A DNA stretch of 64,000 nucleotides from Nocardioides sp. Arc9.136 (GCF_030506255.1 NZ_CP113431.1:3235001-3299000), one strand, 5' to 3'. Numbered from the stretch's first letter, positions 32,728-42,740 are shown. A program made the numbers and translations. Notes: generated by a model not told the origin, from the sequence alone.

Positions 32728-35697
32728 TCAGCGGACCCGGACGGTCACCGAGTCCCGGCTGCCGAGCGCACCGCTGTTCCCGGCGTACGTCGCCCGCAGG
32801 GTGTGCACGCCGCGGCGCAGCCGCACCTGGACGACCGCGCGGCCGTCCGCCGCGGCCCTGACCTTGACGGTGCGCAGCGTCCGGCCGCCCTCGGCGAGGA
32901 CGACCCGCCCGGTGGCGGGCCGGCCGGCGACCTCGAGCGCGACGGTCAGCCGGACCGTGGCCTTGCCGCTGCGGACCACGCCGACCTTGCCGGCGGTCAG
33001 CCGCGTGCGCGACTGCTGCGGCGCCTCCACGCCGTCACCGGCCGGAGCGGCCCAGAACAGCCCGCGAGCCGCCTGGGTGAGCCCGCCCTTGGGGTGGGTG
33101 CGGAAGAACACCGCGGTGCCGAGGACGAACGCCCGGGCACCGGACGCCGCCTCCGCGGAGACCGCCGAGGGCTGGCCCGCGGCCGCGTCGGGGCCGTCGC
33201 CGCCGGTCTCCGTCGGCAGCCAGTGGCCGGCGAGGAACGGCTTCGCGGCGTCGTAGCGCTGCTCGACGGTGACGGCCTCGCCCAGCCCGGTGAACCAGGT
33301 GGCCGGGTAGATGAACGAGGTGTCCTGGGCGTACGGCGAGAGCACCCCGGTGGCCGGGGTGTCGACCGCGACGATGCCGTTGGCCGAGCGGTTGCCGGTG
33401 ACGGCCGTGCCCTCCAGCAGGCCGAACGCCTTGGCCGCGTCGAACCCGGCGGCGCCGCGACCGGCGATCGAGCCGCCCGCGTCGACCCACGCCTGCACCG
33501 CGGTGCGGGCGGCGGACCCGACCGCCGGTGCGAAGCTCGAGCCGATCCAGAGCACGTCGACCCCGGCGAGGGCCGAGGCGTCGGTCTCGAGGCCGGCGGC
33601 GGTGAGCGCCGTGAGGTCGTCGAAGCCCAGCTCGGTCAGCGAGAGCCGGTCGTCCTGCGTGCCGACGTACCCGACGGTGAGGTCCTCGAGGCCCTTGGCG
33701 GTGCGCAGGGCCCGCAGGTCCTTGCGCTCGGCGGCGGCGAAGCGGACACCGGTCTGCTTCGCCACGGCTTTCGCCTCGTCCCAGCCGGCTGCCTCGACGA
33801 CCGCGGAGCCGTCGGCGAGCATCGAGACCGCGACGTCGTCCTCGAGCAGCGCGTTGAGGGCCTGGAAGTCCGGCACGCCGGCGACGTCGAAGGTCAGCGG
33901 CCCGCGGGCGGCCGGCACGCGGCCGGGCAGCGGGAGCGCCTTCAGCGGCGTCACCTTCCCGATCGGGCGGCCGGTCGTGGACCCGACCGGCTCGACCGTC
34001 GCGCCCCAGAGCTCGCCGAGGCTCCAGGCGGAGATGTCGTACATCGACGGCACCTTGTCGGAGATGTCGTCTCCGACCGCGAGGAGCGCGTTGGCGAGGC
34101 CGCGGAGCGGCTGGTGCAGGTCGACGACGTAGGAGCCGCGGGGGTACGTCGTGCCGCCGATCCGCGCGGGCGCGCGCAGCGTGCCGACCTCGATCTCGTG
34201 GTCGATCAGGTGCCGCACCAAGCGGGTCGCGTCGCTGGTCGAGCGCTGGCCGGCACCGACCGGGATGACGTAGGCGCGCGGCAGCGAGACGGGCTCCTGG
34301 TCGTCGGCGACGTCCCAGTGCTCCTTCCACTGCGAGGGGCCCGGCACGGCGGCGACGTCCTCGGTCGTCAGCGACTCCTTGGCCGCGCCGGTGGTGCCGC
34401 GGCGGAAGACCTCGATCTGGTTGCGCAGCATCTCGCGGGCGTTGGTGCCCTCCTCGAGGTAGCCGACGATGCTCTCCATCGTCTGCTGCGCCACCGCCAC
34501 GTTGACCTTGGCGTTCGCCGGGCTCTGCCGCCCGCCCGGGGCGTTGCGCGACAGCGGCAGCTCGACCGTCGCGGTCGCGGCGCCGTAGTAGGCGGCGTAC
34601 TGCGCGGTGAAGATCGGCGGGAAGTCGTCCCAGCCGTCGGGGGTGTCGCGGTAGGGGATCTTGATCCTGCCGGTGTTCTCGGTGACCGCGTCGTCGGTGG
34701 CGGCGTCGTAGTAGGTGTTGCCGGGGATCTCCGCGGCGACGACGTCCTGCTCGACCTTGAGCGCGAGCGCGTAGTTGTGCGGGAGGTACAGGTCGTACTC
34801 GTAGTTCGAGCCGTGCGGCGGGCCGCAGGGCTCCATCTGCAGCACGCCGGTGTAGCCGTGGAAGTCGGCGGCGTAGATCGGCTGGATCGCCTGCGCGGTC
34901 CGCACGAACGAGCGGGACTCCGGAGTGGTGCTGGTGATCATGTCGCGGTTGGGGTCGAGGCCGAGCGCGGTGGCGCGGGTGGCCTTCGTGCGGCCGTCGG
35001 GGTTCAGCGACGGGGAGAAGTACAGCCGGTGGCTGCTGAGCACGTCGCCGACCTCGGCCAGCGGCGCGGTGGCGAGGTGCTCGATGTACCGCATCGCGGC
35101 GTCGGTGCCCTCCCACTCGTTGCCGTGGATGTTGTTGCTGATCCACACCGGCGTCTTGTAGCCGGCGAGCAGCGCCCGGTCGGCCGCCGCCGCGGCGGGG
35201 GCCTCCTTGATCTTGCGGCGCCAGGCCGTCTGCTCGGCCGTCTGGGCCGCGGTCTCCGGGGCGGTCAGCGTGACCAGGTACAGGTCGCGGCCCTCGGTGG
35301 ACTGGCCGACGACCTGGACCGAGATCCGGTCGCTGCGCTCCATCAGCGCCTGGAGCCGAGGGGCCAGGTCGGGGTGGCCCAGCAGCTCGGCGGTGTGCGC
35401 GGCGTCGTCGGGGTTGGCGTCGTAGACGCGCAGCTCGGGCTGGGAGGGGTACGACGTGGGCATCTGGACCGGGTCGCCGACGGCCGGGGCCGCGGCGGCC
35501 GCGCGGGCCACCTGGGCCCGCTCGACCGGACCGACCCGCTTCGCGGTGCCGGGCCCGCGACCGGCGTCGCCGCCGGCCTCGGCGCGGGTGGGGGTGGGGG
35601 TGCCGGGCTCCGCCGCGGCGGTGGTGCCCGACCAGGCCAGCACCGTTGCGGCGAGACCGAGACCGGTCGCGCCCGCGACTACGCGTGTGTTCCTCAA
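32728..35697 (-). CDS. secreted M14-family zinc carboxypeptidase
   Basis: A 989-aa protein starting at TTG with AGAGGA 6 nt upstream. A signal peptide (VVAGATGLGLAATVLAWSG) ends near residue 28. The peptidase domain has the zinc motif IHGNEWEG (HxxE) near 185 and a third His in DFHGYTG. The C-terminal 95 residues form an Ig-like (Big_3-type) beta domain, probably for wall or substrate contact. It most likely degrades extracellular peptides. It is monocistronic with its own terminator. Confidence 0.9.
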   Translation of the reverse strand: MRNTRVVAGATGLGLAATVLAWSGTTAAAEPGTPTPTRAEAGGDAGRGPGTAKRVGPVERAQVARAAAAAPAVGDPVQMPTSYPSQPELRVYDANPDDAAHTAELLGHPDLAPRLQALMERSDRISVQVVGQSTEGRDLYLVTLTAPETAAQTAEQTAWRRKIKEAPAAAAADRALLAGYKTPVWISNNIHGNEWEGTDAAMRYIEHLATAPLAEVGDVLSSHRLYFSPSLNPDGRTKATRATALGLDPNRDMITSTTPESRSFVRTAQAIQPIYAADFHGYTGVLQMEPCGPPHGSNYEYDLYLPHNYALALKVEQDVVAAEIPGNTYYDAATDDAVTENTGRIKIPYRDTPDGWDDFPPIFTAQYAAYYGAATATVELPLSRNAPGGRQSPANAKVNVAVAQQTMESIVGYLEEGTNAREMLRNQIEVFRRGTTGAAKESLTTEDVAAVPGPSQWKEHWDVADDQEPVSLPRAYVIPVGAGQRSTSDATRLVRHLIDHEIEVGTLRAPARIGGTTYPRGSYVVDLHQPLRGLANALLAVGDDISDKVPSMYDISAWSLGELWGATVEPVGSTTGRPIGKVTPLKALPLPGRVPAARGPLTFDVAGVPDFQALNALLEDDVAVSMLADGSAVVEAAGWDEAKAVAKQTGVRFAAAERKDLRALRTAKGLEDLTVGYVGTQDDRLSLTELGFDDLTALTAAGLETDASALAGVDVLWIGSSFAPAVGSAARTAVQAWVDAGGSIAGRGAAGFDAAKAFGLLEGTAVTGNRSANGIVAVDTPATGVLSPYAQDTSFIYPATWFTGLGEAVTVEQRYDAAKPFLAGHWLPTETGGDGPDAAAGQPSAVSAEAASGARAFVLGTAVFFRTHPKGGLTQAARGLFWAAPAGDGVEAPQQSRTRLTAGKVGVVRSGKATVRLTVALEVAGRPATGRVVLAEGGRTLRTVKVRAAADGRAVVQVRLRRGVHTLRATYAGNSGALGSRDSVTVRVR

Positions 35698-35890
35698 GGA
35701 CGTCCTCTTATCCGGTGGGGGCGACGCCGCGGAGAGACGGCACCGTGAGGGCTGAATATGGCGCAGATCCGGCCCGAGCGGCAGGGGCCGAACGGACTGT
35801 CACCTGCCCGCAACACGTCCGAGGCGGTGCGGTGACCTGTCGAGGGGGCCCGGCGGGAACCCCACGGCCCGCACCGCTCGTTGGTCGGGC

Positions 35891-36184
35891 GTGACCACCG
35901 CGGGAGACGTGTACGTCGTCGGGCTGGAGCGCCACGAGCGGCACCGCTGGCGCCGCCTCGCCGTCGCGGCCTGGTCGCTGGCGAGCGCCGCGACCCTGGG
36001 CCATCTCGACGCCCCGTCGGTCGGGCAGTGGGTGGTCCGGCGGCGCGACGACGGCACCGAGGTCCTGCGCGTCGAGGCCGGCGGCGAGGAGGAGGCCGCG
36101 ATCACGCGCCAGGCCCTCGACGACCAGCTCGCGACCCTCCCCGTCGAGGAGTTCCACGACCGGTGGGGGCTGGGCGCTGCCTGA
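35891..36184 (+). CDS. hypothetical 97-aa protein
   Basis: A 97-aa soluble protein starting at GTG. It contains VYVVGLERHERHRWRRLAVAAW, a VRRRDDGTEVLRVEAGG strand pair and an acidic helix, with no known motif. Codon usage fits the core genome, and it is flanked by genes on the other strand. Probably real but lineage-specific. Confidence 0.55.
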   Translation: MTTAGDVYVVGLERHERHRWRRLAVAAWSLASAATLGHLDAPSVGQWVVRRRDDGTEVLRVEAGGEEEAAITRQALDDQLATLPVEEFHDRWGLGAA

Positions 36185-36216
36185 CGGCCGCCCGCACGGC
36201 GTCGGGGGCCTCAGGG

Positions 36217-36900
36217 TCAGGCGTCGGGTGCCCGGTCGTTGTAGACGCCGCTCTGCTCCTGCCCCGACAGGCGCTGCACGGCCGCCATCACCTCGTCGGT
36301 GAGCAGCCGCCGCGCCCGCCCGAGGGGTACGCCGTCGTACCGCCCGCGCGGGTCGATCGGCTCGCCGAAGGCGACCGAGACGCGGGCCAGCCGCGGCCAG
36401 CGGGCCCCGACCGGCTGCAGCTGCTCGGTGCCCCGGAGCCCGACCGGGACGACCGGGACGCCGGCGGTGAGCGCGAGGTGGGCCGCCCCGGTGCGCCCGC
36501 GGTGGAGGCGGCCGTCGCGCGAGCGGGTGCCCTCGGGGTAGATCCCGAACGCCTCGCCGCGGGCCAGCACGTCGAGGGCGACGTCGAGGCTGGCCATCGC
36601 GGCCTTGGTGTCGTCCCGGTCGACCGGCAGCATCCCGAGCCCCTCGAACCACGCCCGCTGCAGCCGGCCCCGCACGCCGGTGCCGGTGAAGTAGTCGGAC
36701 TTGGCGAGGAAGACGACCTTGCGCGGCACCACGACGGGGATCACCACGGAGTCGGCGAAGCTGCGGTGGTTGCTGGCCAGGATGACCGGGCCGGTCTCCG
36801 GCACGTGCTCGAGACCCGTGATCGTCGGCCGCCAGACGGCTCGCGCGAGGGGCGGCACGACCGCGTGGAGGACGCCGTACACCGACGGTGTGCTGGGCAT
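36217..36900 (-). CDS. PlsC-like 1-acylglycerol-3-phosphate acyltransferase
   Basis: A 227-aa protein with the acyltransferase motifs: NHRSFADS (NHx4D) near residue 44, a substrate-binding LGMLPVDRDD block, YPEGTRS near 121, and GVPVVPVGL. It acylates lysophosphatidic acid or a related glycerolipid at the membrane. ATG at 36912 would add four residues. Family sure; exact acceptor not. Confidence 0.88.
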   Translation of the reverse strand: MPSTPSVYGVLHAVVPPLARAVWRPTITGLEHVPETGPVILASNHRSFADSVVIPVVVPRKVVFLAKSDYFTGTGVRGRLQRAWFEGLGMLPVDRDDTKAAMASLDVALDVLARGEAFGIYPEGTRSRDGRLHRGRTGAAHLALTAGVPVVPVGLRGTEQLQPVGARWPRLARVSVAFGEPIDPRGRYDGVPLGRARRLLTDEVMAAVQRLSGQEQSGVYNDRAPDA

Positions 36901-36976
36901 GACCGCCAGCATGGCGGTTACCCGCGGGTCAGCCTCATCGGCTCCCGCGGACCGGTCGGCGGGAGCCGGGGCGGGC

Positions 36977-38563
36977 TCAGCCGTGGTGCAGCACGAGCAG
37001 CGCGACGTCGTCCTCGACGTCGTCGCCGACCATGTCGAGCAGGTGGTCGCAGACCTGCTCGGGGGTGAGGTGGGCGCACCCGGTGAGCTCGGTCTCGAGC
37101 CAGTCCAGGCCCTCGGTGATCGGCGCCCCGCGACGCTCGACGAGCCCGTCGGTGTAGAGCACCACGCTGTCGCCCGGCTCGAGCACCGTGCGGTGGTCGG
37201 TGCGGTCGGTGGCGTGGTCGATCCCCAGGAGCAGGTCGGGCTTGCGCAGCAGCACCTCCGCGCGGCCCTCGGCGCGGACGTGCACCGGCGGCGGGTGGCC
37301 CGCGCTGGACCAGGTGAGCACCAGCCGCTCGCCGTCCCGCTCGGCCTGGACCAGCTGGGCGGTCGCGACCACGTCGAGCGCGAGGCCGTCCATCGTGCTG
37401 TCCAGCCGGCGCAGCACCTCCGCGGGCGTTCCGTGGGCCGTCCACCCGATGCCCCGGACCAGGTTGCGCAGCTGCGCCATCGACGCCGCCGCGCCCTCGT
37501 CGTGCCCGGCCACGTCGCCCACCGCCACCAGCAGCGACCCGCCGGGCAGCACGAAGGCGTCGTACCAGTCCCCGCCCACCTGCGCGTCGTTGGCGGCCGG
37601 CTGGTAGCGCACCGCGACGGTCATGCCGGGCCGCTGCGGCGGGTCCGCGAGCAGGCTGCGCTGCAGGGCTGCGGAGATCGAGCGCTCCGCCTGGATGCGT
37701 GCGACCTGCTCGAGCGAGCGGCTCAGCGTCGCACCGACGAGGCGGAGGAAGTCGAGGACCGGCGCACCCAGCGGGACCCGCGGGCTGAGCACCACCTCGA
37801 GGACCGACCCGGCGTACGGCGTGCCGGTGCCGATGCCGAGCCGGGCCCGGTGACCGTCCTGGTCCTCCTGCACGACCATGTCGTGCTGGCCCAGCGACTG
37901 CCCGGCGCGGGAGCCGGCGCCGCCGTGGGCCGCCACGACCTCGATGCGCACCGCGGCGAGGTCGGCCGTGGCGTCCGCGAGCAGGGCGTGCGCCCGGGAG
38001 CGCACCTGGTCGGCGGACTCCACGGTGCCCAGCGCGTCCTTGAGCCGCCCCAGCAGGCGCAGCCGGCGCTCGGCGACCACCTGCCCGGTGGTCTCGCTGA
38101 CGATGTCGAAGGCCCCTTGCACCCGGCCGTCGGGGCCGTGCACCGGCGAGTAGGAGTAGGTGAAGTGGCACTCCTCGAGGAAGCCGGCCCGGACCAGGGG
38201 CAGCGGCTGGTCGCGCACGTACGTCGGGCCCTCGCCGTCCAGCACCGACTGGAGCATCGGCCCGATGACCGACCACGCCTCGGGGAAGACCTCCTGCGCG
38301 GGTCGGCCGAGCGCGTCGGGGTGCTTCTGGCCGATCAGCCCGGCGTAGGCCTCGTTGTAGAGCAGCACCATCTCCGGGCCCCACATCAAGGTGACGGCGT
38401 ACCGCGTGTTCAGCGCGATGTCGAGCGTCGCGCGCAGCGTCGGCGACCAGCCCGACGGATCGCCCAGCGGCGTCGCCGCCCAGTCCACCGCGTCGTACGT
38501 CGCGCGCAACGAGCCCGCGTCGCGGTACGGCAGGTCCTCGAGCACGGTCCCATCCAACCGCAC
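36977..38563 (-). CDS. PAS-GAF-SpoIIE (PP2C-type) serine phosphatase
   Basis: A 528-aa cytosolic phosphatase. A PAS-like sensor (about 25-150, with ALNTRYAVTLMWGPEMVLLYNEAY) is followed by a GAF-like region (to about 310) and a PPM/SpoIIE domain. Metal-binding motifs are GGDWYD, VAVGDVAGHD, VVLYTDGLVE and VEDDVALLVL. Such proteins dephosphorylate anti-sigma antagonists in stress control; no RsbV/W partner is adjacent. The GTG (VRLDGTVL) is chosen; GTG at 38545 is possible. Confidence 0.88.
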   Translation of the reverse strand: MRLDGTVLEDLPYRDAGSLRATYDAVDWAATPLGDPSGWSPTLRATLDIALNTRYAVTLMWGPEMVLLYNEAYAGLIGQKHPDALGRPAQEVFPEAWSVIGPMLQSVLDGEGPTYVRDQPLPLVRAGFLEECHFTYSYSPVHGPDGRVQGAFDIVSETTGQVVAERRLRLLGRLKDALGTVESADQVRSRAHALLADATADLAAVRIEVVAAHGGAGSRAGQSLGQHDMVVQEDQDGHRARLGIGTGTPYAGSVLEVVLSPRVPLGAPVLDFLRLVGATLSRSLEQVARIQAERSISAALQRSLLADPPQRPGMTVAVRYQPAANDAQVGGDWYDAFVLPGGSLLVAVGDVAGHDEGAAASMAQLRNLVRGIGWTAHGTPAEVLRRLDSTMDGLALDVVATAQLVQAERDGERLVLTWSSAGHPPPVHVRAEGRAEVLLRKPDLLLGIDHATDRTDHRTVLEPGDSVVLYTDGLVERRGAPITEGLDWLETELTGCAHLTPEQVCDHLLDMVGDDVEDDVALLVLHHG

Positions 38564-38601
38564 CCCGTGGGCGCGGCCGTGATCGCGGCGAGCGGCGGCC
38601 G

Positions 38602-39933
38602 CTAGCCCGAGCGCTCGGCCGCCTCCTCCTCGTCGGCCTGCTCCTCGGCCGCCCGGTCGCGGTCCCGCCCGATCCGCGACATGACCGGTGTGGCGAGGAC
38701 CCCGTGGACGAAGACCGAGGCGACCACGGTGAACCCGACGGTCGACCACAGCCAGTCGGTGCCGAGCTCGTCGGCCTCGCCCGCGGCGTAGGCCAGGTAG
38801 TAGATCGAGCCGATCCCACGCACTCCGAAGAAGGCCGCCGCCCACTTCTCGCCCTTGGTCAGGCCGGGCCCCGGCGCCGCGCGCCACGCGCCGAGCGACA
38901 GGGCCCCCGCGAGCGGGCGGATCACGAAGATCAGGCCCAGGCCGATGGCGACGCCGCGCAGGTCCAGGCTCTCCAGCAGGCCGCGGGTCAGCGCGATGCC
39001 CAGCACCAGGAGGACGAAGAGGGTGAGCAGCCGCTCCAGCCGCTCCGCGACGTCGTGCATGGCGGCGTGGTAGTCGTGCGAGCGCTCCGCGGAGCGGAAC
39101 GTCATGGCGCACGCGAAGACGGCGAGGAAGCCGTAGCCGTGCGCCACCTCCCCCACGCCGTACGCCGCCACCAGCGCCGCCAGCGCCAGCAGCGACTCCC
39201 CCCGCTCCGCGACCCGCAGCGAGGCCGACTGCGACCGGAAGGCGAGGTAGGCCAGCACCCGTCCCACCAGGATCCCGGCGGCCACGCCGATCACGATCTT
39301 GCCGACCAGGTAGAACCCGACCCAGGTCGGGACCAGCGCCAGGCTGAGCCCCTCGGTGGCGATGAGGATCGCGAGGTAGACGAACGGGAACGCCAGCCCG
39401 TCGTTGAGGCCCGCCTCCGAGGTGAGGGTGAACCGCAGCTCGTCCTCCTCGTCGACCTCGTGCTCCTCGCCGGTCCGCGGACCGGCGACCTGCACGTCCG
39501 AGGCGAGCACCGGGTCGGTCGGTGCCAGGACGCCGCCGAGCAGGACCGCGGCGGCCAGCGGCAGCCCCGCCCACCACCAGCCCAGCAGCGCGACGCCGGC
39601 GATGGACAGCGGCATCCCGATGCCCAGCAGCCGCCAGGTCGGCCCCCACGGCCGCCACGAGCGCACCCGCCGCACGAGCAGCGGGCGGTCGATGGCCAGC
39701 CCGACACCCATCAGCGCGACGATCACGACGAGCTCGGTCACGTGCTCGATCACCGCGCGGTTGGCCTGCGGGTCCAGCGGCAGTCCGTCGGGCAGCGACG
39801 TCAGCCCGAGGAGCATCCCGACCCCGACCAGCACCATCGGCGAGGAGACCGCCCAGCGGCTCAGCAGCTCCGGGAGGACGATCGCCAGGAGCAGGGCTCC
39901 GCCGGCGACGACGTAGACGAGATCGGAGGTCAC
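38602..39933 (-). CDS. CPA1-type Na+/H+ (cation/proton) antiporter
   Basis: A 443-aa membrane protein with about 12 transmembrane helices. Family motifs include VLAPTDPVLASDVQV, SEAGLNDGLAFPFVYLA (the ND pair of the ion site) and a late FFGVRGIGSIYYLA. An acidic loop (EEHEVDEEDE) follows the TDP helix, and the tail is charged. It exchanges sodium or potassium for protons. Monocistronic, with a GTG start. Confidence 0.9.
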   Translation of the reverse strand: MTSDLVYVVAGGALLLAIVLPELLSRWAVSSPMVLVGVGMLLGLTSLPDGLPLDPQANRAVIEHVTELVVIVALMGVGLAIDRPLLVRRVRSWRPWGPTWRLLGIGMPLSIAGVALLGWWWAGLPLAAAVLLGGVLAPTDPVLASDVQVAGPRTGEEHEVDEEDELRFTLTSEAGLNDGLAFPFVYLAILIATEGLSLALVPTWVGFYLVGKIVIGVAAGILVGRVLAYLAFRSQSASLRVAERGESLLALAALVAAYGVGEVAHGYGFLAVFACAMTFRSAERSHDYHAAMHDVAERLERLLTLFVLLVLGIALTRGLLESLDLRGVAIGLGLIFVIRPLAGALSLGAWRAAPGPGLTKGEKWAAAFFGVRGIGSIYYLAYAAGEADELGTDWLWSTVGFTVVASVFVHGVLATPVMSRIGRDRDRAAEEQADEEEAAERSG

Positions 39934-40060
39934 GCCGTCAGGTACCCGGCATCCCCCGATCGCGGACGCTCCGCCCGAGCGCCGGTGAGTACCCGTGCTC
40001 AGCGCGGTTGAGCCGTCGTCCCGATCCGGCCGACCCGCCCGCCGCGGTCCGATGGGCGGC

Positions 40061-42292
40061 ATGACCCCGACCGTCCTCGGCACCTGCCCGACCTGCGGCT
40101 CGCGCGTGCCGGTCCAGCAGCACGTGCAGCCCGTCCAGCAGCCCGCGCCGCTGCCGACGTACCCCGTCGCTCCCCCGCCGGCCGCCCCCGCGCGGCCGGC
40201 CCGACCCGCGCGCGGCCTGCCGGTCCCCTCGGTCCCCGCGCTGCTCCTCGGCCTCGGCGCGCTCTGCCTGCTCGTCGCGGCGGTGGCCTTCCTCGCGGTG
40301 GCCTGGTCCGCGCTCGGGGTCGGTGGGCGCACGGCGGTGCTGGTCGGGCTGACCGGCGCGACCGCCGCGCTCGGCGCCGTCCTCGCCGGGCGCGGGCTGC
40401 GGGTGGCCGGCGAGTCCCTGTCGGTCGTCTCCCTCGGCCTGCTGGTGCTCGACCTGGTCGGTGCCGCCGGCGCCGGCTGGCTGGGCGAGGCCTCCGGTGC
40501 GGGCCTCGCGTGCGTCGTCGGCGTCGTGGTCGCCCTGGCCTCGCTCGCGTGGCTGCGCACCGGGCTGGGCGCTCCCCAGCTCGTCGCACCCCTGGGCCTG
40601 GGCCTCGCGGCGGTCGCCGCGGTCGACCTCACCGCCCACCCGCACGTCGTCGCCACCACCGCCACGCTGCTGATGGCCGCCCTCGTCGCGCTCGGCGTCG
40701 TCGCCGGCGCGCGCCTGCTGCCCTGGGCCGCGGGCTCCGGCGCCGCGCTGTGCTGGGGCTGGCTCGCGCTGGGCGGGCTGGTCGACGCCGCGTCGTACCC
40801 GACCCTGGCCGGGCTGTGGGCCGAGGGCCACGCCCTCCCCCTGCTGACCGCGGCGCTCCTGCTCGCCGCGGTGGCCGTGCTGTGGCGGCCGGCGCTGGCC
40901 GGCACGACGAGCATCCTGACGCTCGTCGCGGTGCTGCCCGCGCTCGACGAGGGCGGCACGTCGTTCGGTGCGGCGGCACTCGCCGCCGTGCTCGGGTGGG
41001 CGCTCCTGGGGCTGGCGACCCGTTCCGGCGGCGCCACCGTGGTCCGCGTGCCCCTCGCCGCCTCGGCGGTCGCCAGCACCTGCGTCCTGGTGGTGCTGGT
41101 CGCCGAGGCCCTGGACCGGCTCCTGCTGGTCGCGGCACCGGGCACCGCCGGCGCCGCGGTCCGCCTGCCGGCCACGACGGCTCTCGCGCACCCCGCGCTC
41201 GCGGCCGCCTCGGCGCTCGCGCTCGTGGTGGCGTACGTCGCCGGGACGGGCCGCCCGGTGCCGCCCGCCGCCTGGGTGGCGGCAGGTGTCCTCGGCGCGA
41301 CCACCACGGCGGCCCTGCTCCCGGCGCCGCTCGCCGTGGTGGTCGCCGTGCTGGCGGCCGCCGGGCTGGTGGGCATCGGGCTGGTGGGCATCGGCTCCCG
41401 GCCGGTCGCCGGGGTGCTGCTCCTCGCCGCAGTGCTCGTGGCGCTGCCGAGCCAGGTCCTCACCCTGGGCGCCTTGGTCGCGCTCGTCGCGGGCTGCTGG
41501 CTCGTCCGGGACCGCACCGAGGCCGCCGCCGTGCTCCCCGCCGCGCTCGGCGCGTCCGTCTGGACGGCGCTCGCCGTGGCGGACGTCGACCCGGCCTTCC
41601 GCGGCGTGCCGGTGCTCCTCGCCCTCGCGGCCCTCGCGCTGCTCCGCCCCCGCCCGGAGGTGGAGGCCGTCGCCGCCGTGACCGGCACCCTCGCCGCGGC
41701 CCTCGCGGTCACCGGGCCGACCTCGCTGGCGGCCCACCTCACCGTCGGTGGCGCGCTCGTCACCGTCCACGCCCTGCTGGTGGCGCAGCGACGGGTGGTC
41801 GCGTGGGCCGGCGGGCTCCTGCTCGCCGCCGCCACCTGGGTCCGGCTGGCCGACCTCGGCGTCAGCCAGCCCGAGGCCTACACGCTCCCCTCCGCCCTCG
41901 CGCTGCTGCTCGTCGGCGCGGCGACGCTGCGCCGCGACCCCGCCGCGCCGACCGGGCCCGTCCTGACCCCCGGCCTCCTGCTCGCGACCGTGCCGACGTT
42001 GCTGTGGGTGCTGGCCATGGACCCGGTGTCCCTGCGAGCGGCCCTCCTCGGGCTGGCCTGCCTGGCGCTGGTGCTCGGCGGCACGGCGCTGCGGTGGAGC
42101 GCACCGGTCGCCGTCGGCTGGGTCGTCGGTTCCCTGCTCGTGGTCCGCGAGCTCGCGCCGTACGCCGCCGCCACCCCGCAGTGGATCCTCATCGGCGCCG
42201 CCGGCACCGCCCTCACCGTCGTGGGCGTCACGTGGGAGCGCCGGCTGGACGAGCTGCGTCGTGCGCAGGCGTACGTCGGCCGGCTGCGCTGA
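40061..42292 (+). CDS. large polytopic membrane protein with N-terminal zinc knuckle (SCO7613-like)
   Basis: A 743-aa protein. It opens with a CPTCGSRVP half-ribbon and a Pro/Gln-rich linker (about 20-52), followed by a continuous series of about 20 short Ala/Leu/Val-rich transmembrane helices. No enzymatic motif is apparent. The layout matches actinobacterial membrane proteins of the SCO7613 C-terminal type. Function unknown. It ends before the nested palindrome that separates it from the convergent ATL gene. Confidence 0.75.
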   Translation: MTPTVLGTCPTCGSRVPVQQHVQPVQQPAPLPTYPVAPPPAAPARPARPARGLPVPSVPALLLGLGALCLLVAAVAFLAVAWSALGVGGRTAVLVGLTGATAALGAVLAGRGLRVAGESLSVVSLGLLVLDLVGAAGAGWLGEASGAGLACVVGVVVALASLAWLRTGLGAPQLVAPLGLGLAAVAAVDLTAHPHVVATTATLLMAALVALGVVAGARLLPWAAGSGAALCWGWLALGGLVDAASYPTLAGLWAEGHALPLLTAALLLAAVAVLWRPALAGTTSILTLVAVLPALDEGGTSFGAAALAAVLGWALLGLATRSGGATVVRVPLAASAVASTCVLVVLVAEALDRLLLVAAPGTAGAAVRLPATTALAHPALAAASALALVVAYVAGTGRPVPPAAWVAAGVLGATTTAALLPAPLAVVVAVLAAAGLVGIGLVGIGSRPVAGVLLLAAVLVALPSQVLTLGALVALVAGCWLVRDRTEAAAVLPAALGASVWTALAVADVDPAFRGVPVLLALAALALLRPRPEVEAVAAVTGTLAAALAVTGPTSLAAHLTVGGALVTVHALLVAQRRVVAWAGGLLLAAATWVRLADLGVSQPEAYTLPSALALLLVGAATLRRDPAAPTGPVLTPGLLLATVPTLLWVLAMDPVSLRAALLGLACLALVLGGTALRWSAPVAVGWVVGSLLVVRELAPYAAATPQWILIGAAGTALTVVGVTWERRLDELRRAQAYVGRLR

Positions 42293-42318
42293 CGTTCGGC
42301 CCGGTCGGGGGCACACCC

Positions 42319-42388
42319 ATCGTTCAATTGCTGGGTTGCGACGGTGCGCAAGCGCTTGCCCACCACCGTTTCCGCGCAATTGAACGAT
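42319..42388. repeat. nested palindromic element between convergent genes
   Basis: Outer arms ATCGTTCAATTGC (42319-42331) and GCAATTGAACGAT (42376-42388) pair perfectly over 13 bp. An inner ACGGTG/CACCGT pair encloses a perfect 12-bp palindrome GCAAGCGCTTGC (42348-42359). TTGCGACGG also occurs as a direct repeat. It is much AT-richer than a normal terminator here. Confidence 0.65.
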
Positions 42389-42424
42389 TGCGACGGCCCG
42401 CGACCACCCGCCGACCCCGCCGGC

Positions 42425-42733
42425 TCAGGCGAGCGGCGGCGGCTGGAAGAAGGCCGCGACGATGTCGACGTTCCCCGAGGGACGCAGCGGCGTGCCCTCC
42501 TCGAGGTAGGCCTGCCGTGCCTCGCCCTGGTGGCTCGGCGGCAGCGAGCCGTCCGCCCGCACGACCCGCCACCAGGGCACCGCAGCGCCGTGCTCGGCCA
42601 TCACGTTGCCGACCCGGCGGGGACCGAACCGGCCCACCGCGTCGGCGACCGCGCCGTACGTCGTGACCCGGCCGCGCGGCACCGACTCGACGCACGCCAG
42701 CACCGCCTCGACGTACTCCTCGGGATGCCGCAC
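42425..42733 (-). CDS. alkyltransferase-like (ATL) DNA repair protein
   Basis: A 102-aa protein of the MGMT C-terminal fold (VPRGRVTTYGAVADAVG, then RRVGNVMAEHG). The PCHR active site is replaced by PWWRV, so the alkyl-accepting Cys is absent, as in ATL proteins that flag O6-alkylguanine for nucleotide excision repair. The GTG was chosen because TAGCGT is 7 nt upstream; a longer in-frame start would run through that promoter. In mycobacteria the equivalent (Rv3204) is in the same region. Confidence 0.9.
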   Translation of the reverse strand: MRHPEEYVEAVLACVESVPRGRVTTYGAVADAVGRFGPRRVGNVMAEHGAAVPWWRVVRADGSLPPSHQGEARQAYLEEGTPLRPSGNVDIVAAFFQPPPLA

Positions 42734-42740
42734 GGGCCCG

